Shown piece after piece: positions 45,909-51,845 of a stretch of 51,845 bases of DNA. How positions within the stretch are numbered: the first letter of the stretch is position 1; the number at the start of each line of letters is the position of its first letter. Under the pieces are notes generated by a model. The model saw only the letters and a program-made list of their open reading frames with translations. It did not search any database and had not been told where the DNA came from. The position numbers and the translations under genes are program-made. The DNA is from Arachnopeziza araneosa (taxonomy: Eukaryota; Ascomycota; Leotiomycetes; Helotiales; Arachnopezizaceae): the NCBI GenBank assembly GCA_003988855.1, contig QYAI01000220.1, positions 1-51,845 of the forward strand, read 5' to 3'.

Positions 45909-46283
45909 CGATGGGCGACGCCAGGGGTTTTCAGCTGTATTGCTCGGACTGCATCCAAGAGAGAAGAGATCAGAGCTTATTTTTGAATGCTTTTGAGCCT
46001 TTATTTAATGTCATTTTTGCTTTTACTCTTCAGCCTCAGGCTGTAGAAAGCTTTTCGACGTGTCACTGCATTTCAGGTCCGTGCTCAAGCCTCAACCTCA
46101 GCTCACCTACTCAAGATCATTTTTGAACGTGAATCACGCAATTTGTCTTGCAAGCAGTGTAGACTGTATAGCATCTTTGATCTTGTATGTGCGCTGGTTA
46201 TTATATTGGTGTCCAAAAAGTGAGTTGTTAACCATTCCTAGTCTGGATCAGAAGTTTTGAGACTTATCGAGTGCAGTCAAGAT
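45909..46283. promoter_or_regulatory. bidirectional promoter region of the Hsp70-like and coiled-coil genes
   Basis: 375 bases lie between the two ATGs, which face away from each other. I see no clear heat-shock elements. Co-expression is inferred from position alone. Confidence 0.5.
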
Positions 46284-48581
46284 ATGTTAAGCAATTTGCA
46301 AAGCTGGACCGAGGGTAAACTACGAGCTAAGAAGGCTAGGAAAGAAAAGAAGGAGGATGAAAGAAGCAGGCGAGTTCGAGACGCTACACACGCTGCTTTT
46401 CCTGATCCCAACAATGCGAATAATTCCCCAACGCCAACACATCCAAATAAGAGCCTTCGTCTCAGTGAAACGGCGCTGGATAGTACAATTCACGGCTCCG
46501 GCTCCCTTTCTGCATTAGTTCCTACAGATTACTGCAATCCACAAGAGTTCGACCCCGCTTCTAAAAGGAGCAGCGAGGATATCAATGATGAATCAGTTGA
46601 GACAGGCAATCAGACACATGGATATGTGAACGACAAGGTCAGCAAAGCCAATCGCATTCCAAGCAGTACGGCCGAGACAAAGAGAGCAATAAGAGAAAAT
46701 ACAGGGCAAGAGCCCAGTGCTCATGAGGACTCTTTAATGAACCTGATGAAGCATTTGAACAAAGAACTGGCGGAGAAGAATCAACGAATCGTGGAGTTGG
46801 AGCGTGAAAAAGAAAGAGATGTTGGTCGATTTCAAGGTGCTGAGTCAACCATGAAAGCCTTATACGAAGGGCGAATATCCCAAGAGAAAGAAGCTCATGC
46901 AGCTTTAACGAAAGACTTTCAGGAGAAAGAGCAACATTTTCAAGACGTGTATCGCGCCAACGAAGTAAAAATGAAAAACGGCCTGATTGTGCAGAAGGAA
47001 AAGTTTAAGAATAAACTTGCCGAAAATCAGAGGCACTCTGAGCATGAATTGGAAATTACCGTGGGAGGTTATCGAAAAGAGGCGGAAAAAATAAATGCAA
47101 AGCTCAATTTGGCAGAGTCGGTAACAGAATCCAAAGTCCGAGAAATTGAGGACCTCAAGAACACAAATGCAAAAATTATGAAACATGCCACAAATTCATT
47201 TCAGCAAAAAATAGGAACCATGAAAGGAGAGTTGGAAAGGTTCGAAGAGGAAAAGGCTAGTGAGATTCAACATATGATGATGGCACATCAAGAAGCTCTA
47301 AGCATTGAGAAGAAGACTTTTCAAAAGCGAGTAGCAGTCATGAAAGAAGAGTCGGAGACGCTGAGTAGAAAGAAGACTAGTGAGATTCAGAGTTTGAATA
47401 GAGATCACGAAAAGGCTCTCCAACTTGAGAAGGATAATCACCAAAATGCACAGAAGATCATGAACTCACAATTGGCTTGCCTTGAATCCGAAAACGCCAA
47501 GGAAAGAAAAAAATTGATAGATCAACATGAGATCGGAATTCAAAAAGCTGGTGATAGGTTTCGACAACGGATTGAAAGTCAGAAAATTGACTTTGATCAA
47601 TTAGCTCTCATAAAAGATAAGGAGATTGAGACCATCAAGCAGACTCATAAAGCGGAAAAAGAGAAGATTATGCAAGACAACGAGAGAAACAATGCGCTTA
47701 AGTTCAAAGAATTGAGAGAGGATAATGAAGCTTTGAAGCGATTGCTTTTCCAGAGAGAAAGTTTCAAAGCAATGACTGATAACGACTTAGAGGATGGATT
47801 CGGAGCCATTCGTCAAGAGATCGACGAAATTGCGCGTGTGGAATGGAACAGACTCTTGGAACTCAGTTGGCCCTTTCCCGAGAAGTCACTACAACAATCA
47901 AAAATCAAACGAGTGGCGAAACAACACCTGATACAAAACTCCTTGTGGGTCATCCTCTACGAGAGGATATTCTGTACACCATTTAGAGTGCTAGGAAGCA
48001 AAGGAAGAGCATTAGAGGATGAATGGACAAGAGATTTTGGTCAAGGTAAGTGTTCTGTTCATGATAAACGGTCCATTGACTAATGTAGCTGAGATGGTAT
48101 TTCAGACATAGCTCCTTGTCCACGAGCAAGTACAGCGTCAGAGAAATGGAGATACGAAACCATATTGAAATGTGTGGAAGCTATCAAAGAGTCTGCTTCA
48201 ACTTCAGACCCCATTAAAATTGGATTTGAATCGACTATAAAAGAGACGACTGACGAGTTGTTCCACGAGCTGGAAAAAGTTGGGGCTGTGAGTGACATTG
48301 AGGACCAGGGTCTTGACAAACCGAGAGTCAGTGAATTAGTGAGACTTGCTGCGAATTTTTGGCTTAAAATCGGCGAACAAAGATTCAGGACGAAGCTTAT
48401 AATGTCAACAACGGGCGAGAAGCCGGTTCACAGCAGATTGAGTGCTCTTAGCTCCAGCGGAACTCTCACTCTCGTGATATTTCCAGAGCTGCGACGACTA
48501 GGTAATGCTCAGGGAGAACGGTTGGAGCACGAGGAAGTGGTGATGGGATGTACAGGGACTTTCGGAGTGTTCCGTGCATAA
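46284..48581 (+). CDS. long coiled-coil protein, divergent partner of the Hsp70-like gene
   Basis: 745 residues from exons 46284-48045 and 48106-48581 (60-nt intron, donor GTAAGT, acceptor TTTCAG). The frame is open a little upstream, but 46284 is the first ATG. Residues 1-150 are basic, then disordered. About residues 155-510 form a long heptad-rich coiled coil, with segments such as MNLMKHLNKELAEKNQRIVE and KGELERFEEEKASEIQ. It contains two related blocks, EEEKASEIQHMMMAHQEALS and RKKTSEIQSLNRDHEKALQL. Beyond about residue 515 a separate folded domain follows, including WNRLLELSWPFPEKSLQQ, WVILYERIFCTPFRVLG and ANFWLKIGEQRFR. It ends SGTLTLVIFPELRRLGNAQ and EEVVMGCTGTFGVF. I recall similar C-terminal domains in uncharacterised fungal proteins but know no function. 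Confidence 0.88.
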
Positions 48582-49209
48582 TTTGGTCATCGTTATGTTA
48601 CATATTCGTCTGTCTTCGGCTATTTTGTGGGTCTCTGAATAATAGGGGGGATCATGTTTAAAATGTTGTGTTGAGTTCTCCATGATGATAAGGATAGCTT
48701 TTCTGGTATAGTAATTTCATTCTGGAATTAACCATATCGAGATGCCTCCAAGAAGTAGGCCTCGTTTTGTTCTTTAATTCATTGTGTTGACCGCCAAATT
48801 ACATCCTCTTTGTTTTATAATGACTAGAAAATAAATTTTTCACACCACAATTTGTTGACAGAACTTCTAAATGCCCCAAAATACAAAGCAAGTCTCCAGC
48901 TCACATGGTTGTAGAGTGACCATTTGGGAATAGTTCCAGGTGGCTGATTAGTGGCGTCGTCGTGTATTTCACCATAGAGACGACCTTTGCTCAACACCCC
49001 ACCCTCCACGGCTCCGTGTTCTCACCTATTGTTAACCACACGCCAAAGAAACTGTTTATCACGGTGGTAGTGCATTTCAGCATATTGAAGCCCTTTTCTG
49101 ATTCAAATGTCGACATATACATGCAAAATCCAGCTAACATTATTATGGTAGCCTTACGCCCGAGAGGGGTCAAAAGTTATCCTCCTTCCGTCGACCAAAC
49201 ACCCTAAAA
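48582..49209. other. intergenic, nothing seen
   Basis: About 630 bases. Short open stretches on both strands have no protein-like content. Confidence 0.5.
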
Positions 49210-49746
49210 ATGCCTGGAAAGAAGCATTCCAAGTCTTTTTCACGATTTTCAGTGTCCGGATTCCTATCTAGCAGCAAGGTCAATATCCCTAAAGCTTCAA
49301 ATCCCTCTACGCCATCGACTAGCTCAATAAATTTCCCCATACAACCAGCTTCGCTTGCTTCTCCATCTCTACTTGCTTCTCCACCTCCGCTCGCTCCTCC
49401 GCTCCCACCATTAGCGCCTGGAGATAAGAGTACATATATTCCAGGGCATAAAGTGTCTGCAGAGGAGGTCCGGGAGCTCCGTGACCTGATCCGCCGACGC
49501 TCCGAGCTTGATGTCTGGATTTGGGGTAAGAGAAGATGCCACCCAACGTTTAAAGAGAATGTTCAGAGAGAGATGGACCGGTCGGATGCAATACTTGCGA
49601 AGATCATAAGTATGGTGAAGTCGTGGGACAATATGCACGCCTGGGAATCCCGAGAGGATTGGAATAAGTACCGGGAGCTGAAGGAAAAGATAGGCGAGGG
49701 AGGGAAGAGGAACTGGGCGACGCATCCACCGTGGAATGGAGACTAA
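49210..49746 (+). CDS. uncharacterised Ser/Pro-rich protein with a charged C-terminal domain
   Basis: Single-exon 178-residue protein. The N-terminus is basic and Ser-rich (MPGKKHSKSFSRFSVSGFLS), then a Pro/Ser/Leu-rich linker (LASPPPLAPPLPPLAPG). From about residue 75 there is a charged, probably helical domain: VSAEEVRELRDLIRRRSELD, VWIWGKRRCHP, and EMDRSDAILAKIISMVKSWD. It ends NWATHPPWNGD. The N- to C-terminal contrast of a disordered lead and a compact conserved domain makes it look real. No family is recognised and no function can be given. Confidence 0.7.
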   Translation: MPGKKHSKSFSRFSVSGFLSSSKVNIPKASNPSTPSTSSINFPIQPASLASPSLLASPPPLAPPLPPLAPGDKSTYIPGHKVSAEEVRELRDLIRRRSELDVWIWGKRRCHPTFKENVQREMDRSDAILAKIISMVKSWDNMHAWESREDWNKYRELKEKIGEGGKRNWATHPPWNGD

Positions 49747-50079
49747 AACTGTCTCCTGCTGGAGCTGGTAACGGCTTGATTCCCCACCTTGGTTGGTAGG
49801 ATTATTCGCCTTTGCGGCGGCAAGCTGTAGCATGGTATAGCGGAGGGGCGGAAAGGAATTAGAGTAGGAAAGAACACCAGCGGTAGTCAAATAACTAGTA
49901 AATACAATGAGAAGGGAAGCATGTTCGAAGTCAATTTTGTTGTATGCTCACCCTTGGAGACTGTAATATCTTTCTCTTATATGCTTCAATCCGACATAGC
50001 CGGGAAACTCACAAGACTAGAACCCACCCAACAGCACCTATCCCTCAAACCCCAACGAGGACAGCGACTCTTCTTACAG
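49747..50079. other. intergenic, nothing seen
   Basis: About 330 bases between the proline-rich protein and the amidase relic. Short open stretches only. Confidence 0.5.
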
Positions 50080-51320
50080 TGGCCTAGGAATTCTCCGGTT
50101 TCAAGTACGCAACAGAACTTTCATATGGCCTGTGACCTCGATGTTGCTCTTACTAACATGATTTTAAGAGCTGTTATACAGCCCAGTTGGTCGGCAAGAG
50201 GAGAGTAAACTCGGTCAGCATACACCCGAGGAGGGGTTGTCCCAGACGGCACCATTTTAGGTCACTCGGTAATCTGAATAGCTCCAAATTTTGTGGAAGA
50301 ACCACTCTGACCGGTTCCCAGAGCCCAGGAGGGTCTTCAACAGGGTGTGCAGTTGATTTAGAAGCTGGGTTTGCTCCCTTGGTGGCTGGGACAGTGACAG
50401 ATGGCTCTCTCGCCGCGCTTTACGCTATGCGTCCAACTGAAGGTCTTGTGTCTCAACAGCGGATCATTCTAATAGCATCGATCATTGATATTCCAGGACC
50501 ATGGCTAATATTGTGAATGATCTAGAAAATATTCTGGACATCCTTGTCGATCTGTCTCATCCCAAGTGTGGCAAAAGAAGGATACGCATCTTCCATGACC
50601 AAATGCTGGGGGGGGATTCGTGTGGGATTCTTAGATCCTGAATTTTTCTTCTTTGACTATAATGTCGTCAAACCGAACCAAAATGCTACGAATCAGATGG
50701 TACTACTCTTGTTCTTTCTATATCTATTTTTTTGCTCTGACATAATATGTGACTGAGATTCGAGCTGCGTACAAAACGATCAAAGACATTCTGCCCGACA
50801 CGAAAGCAAACATTTCTTATGTTACTCTTGATGATTTGGAATATAAGGGGAAGGATATCTTGTCTATACTAACAGGTTTGTCGGGAATCCAATCAAAGTA
50901 TATGAGACGAATGTGGACTGAGCAAGCCAGCGATTTCAAGAACGATCTTGAAACATATCTTAAAAGCCTAGCAACCTCCAAGATAACCACCCTCGAAGAC
51001 ATCATCGATTTCAACCTCATACACAAAGAGGAGGAACTACCATATTGTATAAGAACCAGATCCACTCCTCGGAAATTTGCTTTACTCGTATAGATTCTCA
51101 AAACCAGAAAAGTATGGCAAATGCCTTGAAGACAGCCAACAACTTGGACCCACAGGAACGCCAAGCCACAATAGATTGGATGAGACAAGCCGGAGGACCG
51201 AATGGAAATGACAAATATATGAATAAATACGATGTTGAAATCGTTATTGGGCCAGCTAACTGCCTATGCACAGAGCCACCTGCCACTGCCAGTAGGCATG
51301 CATTTTCTGTTTCCTGACTG
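50080..51320 (+). pseudogene. amidase-signature family relic
   Basis: Amidase signature enzymes hydrolyse amides with a Ser-cisSer-Lys triad. Fragments of a fungal member can be read in order across shifting frames. TELSYG is near 50120. PSWSARGE is followed by a TAA and then TRSAYTRGG near 50190-50250. The signature PGGSSTGCAVDLEAGFAPL then VAGTVTDGSL is near 50330-50410. Next come GIRVGFLDPEF near 50620 and KSLATSKITTLEDIIDFNL near 50970. The last are MANALKTANNLDPQERQA and IGPANCLCTEPPATAS near 51115-51290. A plausible old intron starts at 50700 (GTACTA). Where family members have SARGGQT this copy reads SARGE-stop-T, which fits GGG to GAG and CAA to TAA, both RIP-type changes. Several frames are needed to read it through, so it is not functional. 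Confidence 0.85.
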
Positions 51321-51434
51321 GAATATCGACGCCTTCCAACCATCAAGCACACGTGATCCCGGCTGCCTTTGCTCAAGTTATGGCCTAAAGCACCTACGCT
51401 AGTGGTGACGAATATAAGAGCAAGAATTTGAGGG

Positions 51435-51571
51435 TATTCCCACTGTACAGGGAGTTCACAGGATAGCTCAGCTGTACGGGGTAGTTCAGCTGTGCAGAGT
51501 AGTTCAGCGGAACAGGGGAATTCAGCTGTACAGACCATTCCAGCTGTACAGAGAATTCCAGCGGTACAGGG
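51435..51571. repeat. 18-bp minisatellite, about seven units
   Basis: Diverged 18-bp units such as TAGTTCAGCTGTGCAGAG run at 51435-51452 and 51464-51571, with an 11-bp partial unit at 51453-51463. The core is TTCAGCTGTACAG. As 18 is divisible by three, the array gives a six-residue repeat in any frame it is open in (for example CTAELP-like on the minus strand), but there is no supported gene here. Confidence 0.85.
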
Positions 51572-51595
51572 ACTCCTTAGACCCTGCTCAGAGCC

Positions 51596-51684
51596 TATAT
51601 ATACAGCGTACCTGTCCACTGTATATATAAGTCCTGAGGGCCTTATGGAGCCTGAAGCTTCAGGCTCTCAATAGCCTATTGAGA
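51596..51684. repeat. cluster of three palindromes
   Basis: Three palindromes follow one another. An inverted repeat TATATATACAG (51596-51606) / CTGTATATATA (51619-51629) comes first. A perfect 20-bp palindrome GAGCCTGAAGCTTCAGGCTC (51648-51667) is next. TCTCAATAG / CTATTGAGA with a one-base centre (51666-51684) is last. They lie right after the 18-bp minisatellite. This may be the end of a mobile element or a recombinogenic region; no transposase is visible. Confidence 0.85.
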
Positions 51685-51845
51685 CACCGAACTTGGGACT
51701 CTCGAAGCTGTAAGTCCTGTAAGTCGGACCCCCTAGTAGCTGGCACCCCCCTGAAGCTGGCACCCCGCTTGGACCACCACCACCCCCATCAAATAAATCA
51801 TCATTATTTTATTCTTCAATTGTAATATGAGATAATGTAGAGGCA

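Noticed and set aside
51098..51619. 173-codon minus-strand open frame with CTAELP-like repeats
   Set aside because: It overlaps the amidase relic in antisense and the 18-bp minisatellite, which explains both its length and its repeats.

Overview
The window is nuclear DNA of a filamentous ascomycete, probably a Leotiomycete of the Helotiales type. That placement is inferred from protein style only. Genes carry short GT-AG introns (mostly 43-115 nt) with occasional CTAAC-like branch points. Families present include a HET domain, a HeLo-like/STAND N-terminal domain, 2EXR, a fungal rhodopsin-like membrane domain, a Zn2Cys6 regulator and a fungal Hsp70-like protein. Gene models below were spliced by hand from frame, splice signals and family knowledge; intron positions are given in each entry.

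Left part (1-14 kb): a decayed HET-domain gene on the minus strand (440-1198), an unrecognised open frame, a secreted tripeptidyl/prolyl aminopeptidase-like S33 hydrolase (3403-5062), an HSL-type alpha/beta hydrolase (6670-7979), a candidate one-TM protein (9756-10333), an MSO1-like Sec1-binding protein (11572-12378) and the ribosome-biogenesis factor MAK16 (12836-13862). All of these are on the minus strand.

Middle (14-28 kb): an 80-residue cysteine-rich protein with a PPxY motif, a Zn2Cys6 transcription factor, a hairpin followed by a 17-bp minisatellite that is open in all three forward frames, a 2EXR gene carrying an in-frame stop, the R-SNARE SEC22 (minus), an unrecognised protein with 30-residue repeats, and a five-exon rhodopsin-like seven-TM protein.

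Right part (28-52 kb): an APC-family permease, a cytochrome P450, a small DUF952 protein, a frameshifted HeLo-like N-terminal-domain gene, and a 3.9-kb stretch with almost no genes. Then comes a membrane-anchored pepsin-like protein whose two catalytic aspartates are both replaced. A ten-exon Hsp70-like gene is divergent from a coiled-coil gene with a shared 375-bp promoter region. After a small proline-rich protein the window ends in an amidase relic and a dense set of minisatellite and palindromes.

Housekeeping genes (MAK16, SEC22, MSO1) are intact. Defence/allorecognition-type and accessory genes (HET, HeLo-like, 2EXR, amidase) are broken, several by C-to-T/G-to-A type nonsense changes that suggest RIP-like mutation. 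The best candidates for something new are the divergent Hsp70-like/coiled-coil pair and the apparently catalytically dead aspartic protease.
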